From Rhizodiscina lignyota (lineage: Eukaryota > Ascomycota > Dothideomycetes > Aulographales > Rhizodiscinaceae): a stretch of 64,000 nt of DNA. The position numbers and the translations under genes were made by a program. Location: the NCBI GenBank assembly GCA_010015805.1, contig ML978126.1:372001-436000 (forward strand), written 5' to 3'. The notes below the pieces were generated by a model. It saw only the letters and a program-made list of their open reading frames with translations. It searched no databases and was not told where the DNA came from. How positions within the stretch are numbered: position 1 is the stretch's first letter; every line of letters begins with the position of its first letter. Positions 34,247 to 45,597 of this stretch are shown here, piece after piece.

Positions 34247-36035
34247 GTCTACGAAATCATATGGAACAGCACAGCGAGAAGAAGAAGCAGAGAATCAAGT
34301 AAGAGCTTGGGCAACATTATGATGACAATCGGAAAACGTTTGAACATCCATGCGTGCGAAAGTCACATACCCCGCAACATCAAAATTGAGACCTCCTCTT
34401 TTATGGCCGTTGCAGTCTGGTGTTCAATAGTATGAGATTGCGCATGATGGCGGTGGAGAAGAAGAGCTTGAGGGCGACGCAAGTTCCCTTCGCTGACGAC
34501 TTAATTCGCCATGTTCCATTACTGCTCATGGTACAGTACGCTGGCGATCGAGAGTGAAAGCAACTGTGAACGGAAACACTTCCGTTCTAAATGGTCTCTT
34601 TGTTGGAGATCATGGTCATGCCTGGCAAGCTCGCGGTTTAGGGCTTTTGAGTCTGCGCCCACTCTCAGGCTAGTTGACCAACACTTCTGCTCCCCTGCTT
34701 GCAGAGATAAAGGCCAGTCGTCCAGTGTTAGACACCGCAATACAACCACAGAGTACAACGGGCGGCATGTACCCTCGCATATGCATATGGATCTCGACCT
34801 ATGGACGCACAAGAATAGCGCCTCAAACCCGCAAAGCTGGATGAGCCGGACCTCGCACGGCGAGCAGCAAACCTGGAACCTGGCCCTTGGGCCATTCAAA
34901 GCAAACATCGATACCCCGGTGTCGAGTTTCATGGCGTTTATCTTCTGCGGTTGTCTTCAAGCGGGTGTGGCCGAATCGAGCGAGTTGCATGTCATGCGCC
35001 AGTCTACCCGCGGCTCCGCGCGCCAATCGAGTGTGCGTTTAGAGGAACGCGCTCGTATCGGCAGTGGTTAGGGTCATTTGCGTTTCGGGAATTGGCCAGT
35101 CAGAAGGTTGAGATGCGAATGAGATCGCCTTTGCAGAACATTGCAGAATATGTGGACCACGGCATCAGTGTGCTGTCGGGCGCTTCACCGACCACCATAC
35201 CCCACACAACGTCACAGTCGGACTCTCCTACGCATGAAAATGGCTCAGACTTTGGATATCCTCGAAAATATCTCATTGCAGGGACATATCCAAGGACCGG
35301 GGTCCCGATGCCGGTCAGATAAAGAAGCCAGTCGCTGGTTTTCTTGTTACATCCGCACCGATGACGAACATTAGCCGCACCCTATTACACATGTGAAGCT
35401 GAAACAACCACATGATGTACTGTGCTAGTGCGCGGGGAGGATAGATGCTTGACCAGCGTGCAGATTGGGGTCCTTACATACCGTTCGTGGACTGGGCTCG
35501 CGTAGCTGCAGATGTCAAAGCTTCGCCAATATTGCACATCGAAAGCACTGCAGCTCCGAAATCCAGAACGTCGGCGCTTCTTCCGCCAGTGGGATAAGAG
35601 CCGGCGCGTTGATCGTCGAGCTGCAGGATTGTGGTTGTTGCGTGGGGTGCGTCATGCAACGGCATAATTGAACGACACTCGTATTGCGATGCTGTCGACA
35701 AGCATGTATTTTTCTTTCGAAGCGGCTAACTGAGGGTATTCGAGCAACAGCACAGATAGGTTGAGATTCAGGTCACTCTGAATCACTTCTGATCATCATA
35801 GCATGGGTGGCTGTTTGAGAATTGGCACATCACTCTGTAGAGAAGGGAGCAGAGCAGATGGTTTTAGAAAGATAGACTGTCGAGACTATCCAGAAGTTGA
35901 TGTGTTAAACATCCGCAACCGAACCAGAACTTCATCCATTCGCCCATACCCTTCCCAATAGTGTATACTCCCTACCGCTGCCTATCTTGCAAGGTCATGC
36001 TTCGTAATCTTCGTTCATAAGAGCCCCCGTGCAGA
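34247..36035. other. Convergent intergenic region, SDR and FKBP12
   Basis: This 1.8-kb stretch lies between convergent genes. The open frame at 34.5-35.1 kb has no family resemblance and overlaps antisense frames of similar length, so it is not called. No repeat was recognised. Confidence 0.45.
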
Positions 36036-36698
36036 TCAAGCTTTCTTGCCGTTGATGGCCTTGAGCTCAACATCGCTGCTAAAGGTCAGTATTCGCGGGC
36101 AGAAGGTGGAGAGCTTGGAAAGGGGCGTACAAGATGAGAGTCGAGCCAGGAGGAATGACCCCGGGGAATCCACTGTGTCGCGTCAGTCATCAATGTTTGC
36201 AGATGCGCAAAACCGAGGCGGAGGCTTTGCATACCGGTCGCCATAAGCATAGTCACTGTAATGCCATGTCAGTTTTATTCTTATATACTCGAGACATCAA
36301 AGACAGAGCGTACCTTGTGATCGTCAGAGTGGACTTCTCGCCCAACGTCATTCCATCGTCGCTGGAAGTGCCAATGATGCCATCATCCCAACCTGGAGTT
36401 CGACAATCTCGTCAGTCCTTTGTTCGCTCAATGTGATCTTTGCGTCTCCGCGTACCTTTAATGACCTTTCCCTCGCCAATCTTGGTCACAAAGTCGCCGC
36501 GGCCAACCGAAGAGTCAAACCTGTACAAGAAGATGTAAGCGTGTTCCAAAACAATAGCTCACAGGGTGACAAGGCTTACTGGTTACCCTTCATGCCATTG
36601 TCGTACAGCCAGCCGGTGTACTCCATGGAGACAGTGTCACCCTTCTTTGGCTTGTCCGTGCCATTGCCCGGTGAGATGAGTTTCTTCTCGACACCCAT
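36036..36698 (-). CDS. FPR1: FKBP12-type peptidyl-prolyl cis-trans isomerase
   Basis: The model is complement(36036-36075, 36131-36172, 36235-36255, 36314-36392, 36456-36520, 36580-36698), 121 aa in six exons, one only 21 nt. The spliced protein shows the FK506-binding pocket in order: YTGWLYDNG, FDSSVGRGDF, VIKGWDDGI, a Tyr in [25 protein letters not shown], and the family C-terminus INGKKA. FKBP12 catalyses proline isomerisation in the cytosol and is the receptor for FK506 and rapamycin. The acceptor before exon 6 is a tandem TAGCAG; using the downstream AG gives the standard LIFDVEL, while the upstream AG inserts a Ser. Retained introns hide the gene from simple frame searches. Confidence 0.95.
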
Positions 36699-39152
36699 GT
36701 TGTTCGTTTGCGGTAGATTCTTGGGAGAACTGAAGTTTTCAGAAGTCTCGCGTGAGTGAAAGAAAGAGGAAGAAAAAGGTGTGGTGCGTTCAGAAATACG
36801 TTTATCCCCGAAGAGCCGGTAAGCAGGGAGGTTCTTCAAGGCCCTGGATCGACTGGAGATCGTGTTAATCGCCAACGGCTTTTCTAGGTTGACAAGGGTG
36901 ACGAGAGTCTGGATCTGCAGGGTCTAAGGAAAACGCGGCTTGCTTGAGTTTAGCACTCTCCAACTAGTGGGGGTGCCGGATAAGGAAAAAACACCAGAGA
37001 GCAGTGATTGGAAGCGTTGAAGGGAAGCGTTGAGATCAAATGGAAGCGGAGCCACGAGAGCAGCGATGACATACGCACTACGAGCAGGCAGGCCGTCGCT
37101 TTAATAAGTGTCCGCCAGTGACGAGCACTTGCTGGATTCAAGGGAGCAATTGCTGCTGCTGCTGCTTTCCGCTCGTGTTGTGAGCTGAGCACGCGCAACT
37201 TGATGCAAGGGCACTGCTGGTAGGATGCCGGCATCAATTGCATCACTTGCGAATGACGAGGCCAGACAGAGGGATTCTTGCCTCTCAACTCAGAGACGCA
37301 GCCAACCATCCATGGATTGCCCTACCAAGGTGGGGGCTCGACAGACATAGCGTTGACTTCCCGTGATTCCGATGAGACCGTCGAGACTAGGAGCAAAGGC
37401 TCTACGCAATGGCTTCCGCTAAGACTGCAGAAGCGACTCGCGGCAAGCTGATACACCACGAGTGAAACGCGACATCGTGCACTGTGTCTGGCAACAATTC
37501 GTCCAGCTTCACCGAGGGCCTCTTCGGCCGGCATCCTTCCCCACGCGTTCTGGAGGAGCAAGATTCTTACACGCTTCTGCTAGGGAGGACGGGCCTGCCT
37601 CCACGTATTTTTGCTTTTAGAGCCGGGTTCCGACGACCATTCAGGCACTATCCTGCCATGTCGGAGAGCGGTGCGGAGCGTGAGGCGCGAGGGGAAACTG
37701 CTTTGACGACGATCATGCAAAGCTCCTTGGTTGTGCCATGCGACTGCCATGCGGCATCCGGGCGTCGAAGGAGCGCATGTTGCGGAACCGTTGATGATTG
37801 ACAGCTTCACGATACAAGGACATCGCTGTTGGCAGTTGATGTGGCGGTGACGCCTCTCGAACTCTCCCAATAGTCGGCCTCCCGCATGTTGAAGCATGTT
37901 GAAAAGCATGCTACACGCGAGGATAACTGCATCTTGGAGCACCAAACGAGGCGGCAGCTTGCGGCACATCGAATACAACAATAGAAAGTGGCAAACGCCA
38001 CAAGTTCGACGACGCTGAATCGGCAAAAGGGCAACTGCTACTGATAAAGGCGTCGGCACCGCCACTAAAGCTGTGGAGCAGGGGCTGTCACATATTTACC
38101 TGCCGCTCTCAGCAGCATGCAGCTTCGTATGCTAAGCGAAACCACCAACAAATCTCCGCAAGAGGACAGAAGCGATAGGTACTCACCGGAGCGTCCCCCG
38201 CCTCAGTGGACAGGTACAACGACGTTGAAGCGAATCTTCAAGAAGCCGTTATGTTTGTTCCGGGTCAATGCACCTCAACAACTTCAGAGGACACACGACG
38301 GCTGTCACCTAGATAAGCCGAGTAACGTCTCATCACAACGGCCGGACAAGAATATTGTGATGTCTTCCCCGCCACGCTGCATGGGAATTGTTGCCTGGGC
38401 GTCTGCGATGGAGAACCTCCGCCATCGATCGTTTGGATCTCGCAGAGGAGATGCAAGAGTCGTCCGATCATAGTGGTCCCGCATTCAACTTGCATATGCA
38501 ACTGCGGCACGCTTATTCGAGAGTTCGCATCTGCGATGATAGAACTGCGGTTCTGCATTGAAGCTGTAGAGAAATACGTCCGAACGACTCCGAACTGCGA
38601 GAGATGAAAAATATGGCTGGTCCCTATTTTAAAGCCATATCGTAGCGTGCGGAGACAAAACCATTTTGCTCCACTCAAGAGCATGAGTGTGGTTACACAA
38701 CATTTGCGTTATTGACGTGCCCTCCGCCATCAAATCCCATTGGAAAGGCACACATAAATTGCCCTTGCTCGATGGGACGACCCGTGCGGGTCATGCAAGC
38801 CATATATACATCTCAACGGCTCAACCGTCAGAGCGGTCGACTTCAGCAAATAACTATCCGGCCTCCCGTTCTTGACCGTTCACTGGAGCCATCAGATTCG
38901 ATCCCAAACCGGCTCTCCACGTCCGCAATCGCACTTACAACCTTACAACCACATATATAACCCCGGTCTCTGCAAGTCAGCGACTCGCGTCGTTGTCTTC
39001 TGCGTAGGGCCATGCCCTCATACATACTGCCGGCAAGCGCGCGATACCCTGGATGACCATAACGTTGGTCCTAATGTGCATCGGCCCGCTCGATAGACAC
39101 GTTGGATTTATTTCCAAACTGGACCCCTGCTGGTTTATCGAAGAGGTTGGAA
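36699..39152. other. Intergenic region between FKBP12 and HIS2
   Basis: This 2.45-kb stretch contains the FKBP12 promoter and the 3' flank of HIS2. A short (GCT)n microsatellite lies at about 37151-37167. No gene is supported; the open frames near 37.6-38.7 kb have no recognisable family. Confidence 0.45.
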
Positions 39153-40188
39153 TCATGCCTCCGCAGGGGCTGTGGAAAAGAACGGGTGCGATTCGAGCTG
39201 AGACAGGCTTATTGCGGCGGTGGGCAAAGCTCCGAACCCATCTCTTGGCTCTTCCCCTTGCCGTTCAAGGAAGCATATCTGCTGGATCCCAGCTTTCCGA
39301 ATTGCATCGAGAACCCGATCATAGTTCAGGCCGACCTGCTCGACACCGTGGCTGTCGTCAGAGAGCGTAAATTGGCCATTCATGGCAAGAAATTCCTGGA
39401 AACGACGATCAGCACAATTTCAATCCTTGTCTAGTCGCACGCACCTGGCAAATCTCGACTTGAGGGTAAGGCTCGCTCATCCCTTTCCGCAGCGCTGAGG
39501 AATTCAACTCGACGATCCCTCCATAACTGGCTATGAACTTCAGATTACGGATAATTTTCTCCCATACGTCTTCCCATTGCTTGAAGCTCCCGTTTGGATC
39601 GGCGCTAAAAAGCCGAATGAGGTCGAAGTGCCCAACCACTTGTGGCTTCAGCTTTTGCAGCATGGCGTACTGGGCATCAAAGTACTCCCCAAAGAGTTCC
39701 TCGTCAGATCCACCTACCAATTTCTTGACTTCGTCATAGGTAGCTTTGTCGTAATCGATGGGGATCGTATAGACGTGATGCACAGAGCCCACGAAGTAGT
39801 CAAAGTTGTGCCTTGCTTGCAGCTCCTTGATCAAAGTCAGAGTCGAAGGGCGGATCCACTCGCCCTCGAAACCGATCAGGATCTGGATCTGGTCCGCATA
39901 TTTCTGCCTCATTTGCACCGCATGCTCATAGAAGCCGTCGATTAGCTCATGTAGCCGTTCGACGGTTGTGTGTGCCTCCCTCTGCATGCGTGAGCGAAAA
40001 TATCAAGTTGTTGAGCGGAGAGTGGCTACCTCTCCTGGATAGAAGTCTTGCTCTTCGCGGGGTATATGTTCGGTTAATGCAAAGACTTGCATCTTACGGG
40101 CAATGGCTGTTTGTATCATTTCCTCAAGCGTGTTCCTGGCATGACTAGGGCAAAATTGACCGGAATGGCTATGATGTGAGAAAGGCAT
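39153..40188 (-). CDS. HIS2: Histidinol-phosphatase (PHP family)
   Basis: The model is complement(39153-39395, 39445-39981, 40030-40188), 312 aa. The introns are 49 and 48 nt. Splicing gives YPGE|REAHTTVERL and VEICQ|EFLAMNG. The metal-binding motifs of the PHP phosphoesterase fold are present: SHHSHSGQFC at the N-terminus, LTEH, GFEGEW, GSVHHV, GHFDLIRLF and DDSHG near the C-terminus. The enzyme removes phosphate from L-histidinol phosphate, the penultimate stage of histidine synthesis in the cytosol. The length is typical for the yeast-type monofunctional enzyme. Two telomere-like CCCTAA units about 200 bp upstream may form a promoter site. Confidence 0.94.
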
Positions 40189-40645
40189 GGTGACGTGTTC
40201 AAGTTGTTCGATCTAGAAGCTCTAAACTGCCGGAATTGGATAGAGGAAGCCAGAAGGTGCAGAGCAGATCCTGTGAATCTTTGAATGCTGCTGATTGTAA
40301 TCCGTGGTTCGGAGTACCCAAACCTTCAACAGTTTGATACTTGCCAAGCCCACGTGCGGCAGATCTCCACCACGCCAGCCCAGTGGTAACCCTAACCCTA
40401 TTATTTTACGTGCCACTTCTGCATCTGTTCCTCAAGTCCATTCGAATAGAGAGATGTACTTCATCATAGGTGTCCCTATTTTGAACATGTATCATTGTGG
40501 TTAAGATAAAGATGTTGATTGAAGGAGTTCGAAACGACTCGTTACAGCTTTTTGATAGTGCCGGATGGGTATATCGTACTAAGATAATTTACAATAGAGC
40601 CATCTAGCAAGAGGCTCAGGATCAGGGCTGCTGCACGTAAAGTCA
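40189..40645. promoter_or_regulatory. HIS2 promoter region
   Basis: This 457-bp spacer lies upstream of minus-strand HIS2 and downstream of MOB3. It includes the telo-box-like sequence listed at 40387-40402. Confidence 0.45.
40387..40402. promoter_or_regulatory. Telo-box-like element (two CCCTAA units)
   Basis: The sequence TAACCCTAACCCTATT sits about 200 bp upstream of the HIS2 start. AACCCTAA elements in some fungal promoters are bound by Tbf1- or Rap1-like Myb-type factors. With only two units in the interior of a gene-rich window it is not a telomere. Confidence 0.4.
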
Positions 40646-42237
40646 TCAATCCGTTGTTTTTGGGATCTCTTCGGCATCGCCTGCCTTCACCTCTTCTTCG
40701 GATGCCGCAGGATCCTCTAGCGGCTTGCTTTCTTCCTCCTTGGTTTCCTCCTTGGTTTCCTCCTTGGTTTCCTCCTTGGTTTCCTCCTCGAGCTTCTTAG
40801 TGACAGGCTCTGTTTGATCTTCACTTTCAGATGCCACGGGTTCTGGAGTCTCACTAGTACTTGGGGATGGCTCCGTGTGCTGCTTTGGCGCTATTGGCGT
40901 ATCTCCTTCGATGTCCCCTTCTTCTACTGTTGTTTCTCCTGGGCTAGTTATGGAAAGGCCAGGTTTCTGTTGTGGCTCGTCTGGCTCCTCCTTTGCTGCC
41001 TCTTGAGCTGGAGCTTCGGTGGCCTCGGATTGTTCAACTGGGTTTGTACCATGCTCGGCAGGGTCTTCCTTGCCCAATGTTTCGACTCTTGTTAAGTCCA
41101 AGTTCGGATCCTCCTCTTCCTCATTCTCTTCGATCACCGTGTCAACTGATGTGGCGCCGGATGACGGGCTGTGTCTATGCCTCTTGGTCGTATTGCCCGT
41201 CGCTACGCTTGTGTTCAAGCTAGGCAGTGTGGCAGGAGGCTCACCATTGTCTCTTTCTTTCTCCGTGTGACCTACGTCTTTCTTCAACGTTGTGCCGGAC
41301 CTCTTTAGCAGCTCTGGACCTTGCGCTCCACTCTCCTCGATCCTCTCTGTTTCTAGACCCTCCGCTTCCGGAGGGATTGTGTAGTTGTCCTCTGGGATCA
41401 ATTGATAGACATCGCAGACGGTCTTGAACAGCACATAAAGGCCACTCTCCCTCTCAACTTTCCAAAACATTTCCCGATGCTGGAACCACGCGTGCGCAAA
41501 GATCCTGTACACCCTCCTGAACACATTCGTGAGCTGACGCACCTGCTGATGGGCCTGTCCTGTCTCCGTGCCCATCGCAAGTCTGCTGGGGAAATTTTTT
41601 GGGCTTGTCAGCGTCGTGGCTGCCCAGTCGAGAGTGTGGCAGCAGTAGTCGATCGCGCAGCACGATTTTGGTGGGTCATGCACAGCACAGAGGTACTGCC
41701 ACTCGGAGGCGCGCATCTCAGGACATGTTGTTGCGGAGCAAGGAGGAAGGTCGGCGAAGAGGGCAATGAGGATCGAGTTGGCTTTCTGGCAGAGGAAGCG
41801 GCAGAGCTCATAGAGCCAGAGAGCACGGTCGACGCCATCTGGAGGTTGGGCGAGGCGTAAGGCTGTGGGGCGGTCGATGGGTCTCGTTGTGTGCGAGTCT
41901 GAGGGATGGATGGCCGCATTGTGAAGGGCTTTGAGATGCTCGGTTAACTGAAATGCCGAGTCTATCTATGGAAAGTCAGTATTGTTGATCGACTGCAATT
42001 CGAGTGGCTGCATAGTACTTCTGTTAGTTCAACAAGTGGAGGTCCCTCCGCCATGTCTGCAGCCTTGGTGCCCGGCCGTATTCTACGGGAAGCTCCATGA
42101 TCTACTTTGCTGGCGTTCTCGAGCTTCCCCTGGTCTTCTGGAAGTGCGCTGGGTGACCTGGGATGTATGAAGTCTTCCGAGAGTGGTGGAGGGCTGGGCA
42201 GTCGAGGAGACGTGGAGGGCGACATTGCGGAGGTCAT
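40646..42237 (-). CDS. MOB3: MOB3/phocein, STRIPAK complex subunit
   Basis: The model is complement(40646-41965, 42019-42237), 512 aa. The 53-nt intron (tactgac branch) joins PLVELTE to IDSAFQLTEHLKALHN. The Mob1/phocein domain covers about residues 72-260: WLYELCRFLCQ, zinc-ligand Cys and His in CSATTCPEM and HAWFQH, and EMFWKVERESGLYVLFKTVCD. In ascomycetes the phocein-type MOB3 is part of the striatin-interacting STRIPAK complex, needed for hyphal fusion and fruiting bodies. The C-terminal half is a long, acidic, Ser/Thr/Pro-rich tail, also known from fungal MOB3, ending in a KEET repeat. The N-terminal 70 residues are Pro/Ser-rich. It shares a 290-bp promoter region with the GTPase gene. 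Confidence 0.86.
40741..40788 (-). repeat. 12-bp coding microrepeat (KEET units) in MOB3
   Basis: Four exact copies of TGGTTTCCTCCT (plus-strand form) encode a Lys-Glu-Glu-Thr repeat in the acidic tail of MOB3. Exact identity at the DNA level points to recent slippage, so copy number may vary among strains. Confidence 0.8.
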
Positions 42238-42527
42238 ATTGCTCCAGAGCTTTTGCTAGTGTTTTGATTTCGACTTGAATAGTGACCACAGCTTCACAGG
42301 ATAACTAAAAGCGTCTTGCCGAGCTCATGGCGAGACCGGGCGCGTAAATCGCATTTCCAGAACACGCTGCGAAGTCGCGTCAAAAAGCCTTGGCATAAAA
42401 AAGTCGCCGCCAGGCAACGAGGCGATTGGGTGGCAAAGCCCCCAAGCATGGGTTAGTGCGTACCTAATGTTTGGGTGCTGCCCCAGATGCAAATCTCCAC
42501 CAACCTCAGCAACATTCTATACAGGAA
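42238..42527. promoter_or_regulatory. Head-to-head promoter, MOB3 and ZNG1
   Basis: Only 290 bp separate the two divergent start codons, so the promoters must be close together or shared. The ATG at 42528 is used for ZNG1 because the upstream in-frame codon at 42471 is TTG. Confidence 0.55.
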
Positions 42528-44131
42528 ATGGCAGATGCTATGGACGTCGAAGATGATGAAGCACCTATCCTTGTCGACGATGATGGTCAACCAAGAGCTG
42601 CTGATGCTCTGGCAACTCAAGTAAACGACCTGAATATTGTAAAAGTGCCAATAACGATCGTTACTGGTGAGCAGATGAACAATTTCCCCACGAGTTTGAG
42701 CTCGAATTAACCGTTTTCTGAATCTGTCTTCTTTTGACTCTGACTCTCTATGCCCCATTCAGGCTATCTGGGAGCTGGCAAGACTACATTAATGAATTAC
42801 ATTTTGAACGAACGCCATGGGAAGAAAATAGCGGTCATCCTTAACGGTAGCTACCACGTAACCTCAGTCACTCTAAAAGACCTGGCTGATCATATGTATT
42901 TAGAATTTGGAGATTGTCAGTTGCTCGAAGCCACAGTGAAATATTGTACTCATAAGCCGGACAGCTGCGGACATCGAACGGAGTCTCACAGTCAATCAAG
43001 ACGGCCAGCAGGCAGAAGAATGGCTTGATCTGGCAAATGGCTGCATCTGTTGTTCCGTCAAGTAAGTCCCCTCAGCGCCTTTGTATCTTGATATACTAAT
43101 ACATGCGAAGGGACTCTGGCGTCAATGCCATTGAGTCCCTCATGGAGCGACGTGGCGCATTCGATTATATTCTCCTGGAGACCACCGGTCTCGCCGATCC
43201 GGGCAACATTGCACCTCTCTTCTGGGTAGACGAAGGGCTGGGAAGCACCATTTATCTAGATGGGATCGTTACGTTGGTCGACGCAAAGAACATCCTCAAG
43301 AGCCTGGACGAGGCGCCCGCTCCAGAGGAACACGCAGCACCCGCAATTAGCAAGCTCGGTGCAAGTATGAACCTCGATCCGAGTTCGAACTTGGAGCCGT
43401 CAATGTTCCCAAAGGCGTATCGCGAATTGAAACTGCAAGCAGACGCGGAGAATCACGAGCACAACGGGCCCCATCTTACAACAGCACATCTGCAGATTTC
43501 GCACGCGGACGTGATCGTCATCAATAAGAGCGATTTGGTCACGGATCAAGAATTGGCTAATGTACAGCAGCGAGCACGATCGATCAATGGTTTGGCGAAG
43601 ATACATGTCACGTCTCACAGCAAGGTGCCTCAATTAGAAGGTGTGCTACTTGACTTGCATGCTTATGATGATGTGGATGAGGCACAATTGGATTTTGCGG
43701 CCAAGGGCCATAGTCATCTTGATTCAGTAAGTACATGCCTTGCTTTCCAATGAACCCAAAACTGAAGCAACACGCAGTCGATATCAACAACTGCTTTCCC
43801 ACTTCCTCCTCTCACGAATTCACAGCTCCAGGCACTCGATGTCTGGCTAAGATCTGTATTGTGGGATTCCGTCTTGCCCGGAATGGCCAATGCTCAAAAT
43901 AAAGAAACGAGGTTCGAGATCCACCGTAGCAAGGGCAGAATACAACTGGTGAATGCCGGGTTGAAATTATTACAAGGCGTTCGAGAGGTATTCGAATTGC
44001 TTGATGCGACTGAGGTATCGGGGAACGCGCAGGGAAGTGCTGGTATAGGCGGCAAACTCGTGCTGATCGGAAGGGGAATCGTCGAAAGCGCATTCCGTGA
44101 TAGCTTGCGCGAAACTTTGCAGATTGATTAA
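42528..44131 (+). CDS. ZNG1: ZNG1-type CobW/COG0523 GTPase metallochaperone
   Basis: Exons are 42528-42666, 42763-42846, 42904-42915, 42965-43061, 43111-43726 and 43778-44131, giving 433 aa. Exon 3 is a 12-nt microexon that supplies part of EFGDSADIE. The Walker A motif GYLGAGKTT starts at residue 47. The metal-binding CxCC motif is GCICC (residues 104-108), followed by [11 protein letters not shown] and the G4 motif NKSD; a C-terminal CobW domain follows. Eukaryotic ZNG1 proteins use GTP to deliver zinc to methionine aminopeptidase 1. The N-terminus has the acidic [14 protein letters not shown] stretch, but no clear CPELVPI-type recognition motif was seen. Convergent with the F-box-like gene 190 bp away. 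Confidence 0.93.
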
Positions 44132-44322
44132 AGAAAAACGCTTCAGAGAAGTCGACCATAGCGTAAGCGATTCGTTTCAGATCTGTGCGCCGACGGGTCG
44201 CCTTGCAGATGGTTGACAGAAAACAGCTTCTGAGTAGTGGGCCACAGTTTAGACAATTCGTTCCAGACTTGGTGTCGACAGTTTGCGACAACCATGGCTG
44301 TAACTCAATCCACTCCATTGAG

Positions 44323-45174
44323 TTAGACCACCATTGATTCGTCATTTGTGTCCAGCTTCAACTCTCGGCAATTGCTTTGGCAAGGTAGTTTGAGTACGTA
44401 GTCGAAGAGACCGGCAGGTACGATGATGGAGTCTCCTGGGGAATCGTGATCTTGAGCATTCTGCGTTATGGTGTGTTGAATGACTTGTTCAACCTTCGGG
44501 CGCAGAATAGTCCAGTGACTCTTCCAAGTGTCTTGGAACACTCTCAGAGAGAACGATTGGAAGCCTCGAATTTTTAAAATATCATTCCAAGGTGTCTGTC
44601 GAAGAAACTCTGCGCAAGTCATCGAAGGGCGCGTTATCTTTCCGACAGTGCTTTTGAGACACACCGGACAATTTTCATCCACAACGCAGATGAGATGTCG
44701 AAGAGACGGGTATTTGCCTTGGCCTTGTTCCTGCACGAACCCGCTGATCACGTCCTGACCGTTCTTAGGCCACATGCTGATGTCAATGGATCTGCAGGAT
44801 TCGTGGAGTAAGGGTACTCTGATGTTAAGAGAGCTCATGAGAAACAAGTACTTTTTGTCAATGTGGTCAATTCCACCCATGTTTCCACCAATGTTGACGA
44901 CTTTATTCGACCAGAGATATGTGATGGTCTCTTTTCGAAGCATATGACACGTCGAAGCCAGTTTCTGAGCCGCGTGACGGTCGAAACTCATGTCTTGGGA
45001 ATCGCTGAGCACCACTCGGAGTGGAACTGGCCTGGTCGAAGCATTTGTCCATGCTCTGATGCAAATCTCGAAGGAGTCGAAGAGCATGTCATAGATGAGG
45101 TTGCGGATTTCACCAGGGAGCGTTTGCAACGTTGGAGGAGGCCCTTGCTTTTCCTCGAGAACACCATCGGACAT
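44323..45174 (-). CDS. F-box-like (LPxEIRNxIY) protein of unknown function
   Basis: This is an intronless 283-aa protein from the ATG at 45174; the frame extends upstream but without an ATG. It begins with LQTLPGEIRNLIYDMLF at about residues 15-31, the F-box-like motif very common in expanded filamentous-fungal families. A middle block, KLASTCHMLRKETITYLWSNK, is typical of these proteins (chamber of helices after the F-box-like motif). A CPVC pair lies further on. There is no transmembrane segment or catalytic motif. Role unknown; a ubiquitin-ligase adaptor is possible. It resembles the broken gene at 50732-51589 in length, order of motifs and a CxxC pair, so the two are likely paralogues. 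Confidence 0.72.
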   Translation of the reverse strand: MSDGVLEEKQGPPPTLQTLPGEIRNLIYDMLFDSFEICIRAWTNASTRPVPLRVVLSDSQDMSFDRHAAQKLASTCHMLRKETITYLWSNKVVNIGGNMGGIDHIDKKYLFLMSSLNIRVPLLHESCRSIDISMWPKNGQDVISGFVQEQGQGKYPSLRHLICVVDENCPVCLKSTVGKITRPSMTCAEFLRQTPWNDILKIRGFQSFSLRVFQDTWKSHWTILRPKVEQVIQHTITQNAQDHDSPGDSIIVPAGLFDYVLKLPCQSNCRELKLDTNDESMVV

Positions 45175-45563
45175 TGTGACGCGTCGAAGATGCGTTCGTA
45201 GTACAGAGATGGAGCAGGCGTTGAATGGAGTAAGTTGTCGCTTTGTGGCTTGCTGCTGCGGAGGGTGACTTGGAGAGACTGTAATCTCTGTCTCAAGTTT
45301 TAGATGTTTTGAGACTGCAGCGCGAGTGGAGAAAGTGTGACAAGGTGGCGGCTCAACGGTGAAGGTGCCACAAGGTAGGCTTTCCACGAAGTGCCTCAAT
45401 TTTGGCACATGAGTAATTTTGCCCAAGTTTCAAACCCTCTCAGCAATGACTTCCTGAATTCTTTTCTCTAATCCATCTTTATATTATCCTGGCCCGAGCA
45501 CTGGTTAGCCAACGAATGCCGCGAATTTTATTCCTTATATCAATCTTTAATCATTTCGTGCCT

Positions 45564-45597
45564 CATATCTGCAGCATATCTGCAGCATATCTGACAG
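45564..45597 (+). repeat. Short direct repeat CATATCTGCAG
   Basis: Two exact tandem copies (45564-45574, 45575-45585) are followed by a partial third copy that changes to CATATCTGACAG. It lies about 390 bp upstream of the F-box-like gene start. Confidence 0.6.

Noticed and set aside
34511-35071. 186-codon plus-strand frame
   Set aside because: No family resemblance, rich in Trp/Cys/Ser by chance composition, with an antisense frame of similar length.
40387-40402. CCCTAA units as a telomere or chromosome end
   Set aside because: Only two units, inside a gene-rich region with genes on both sides.
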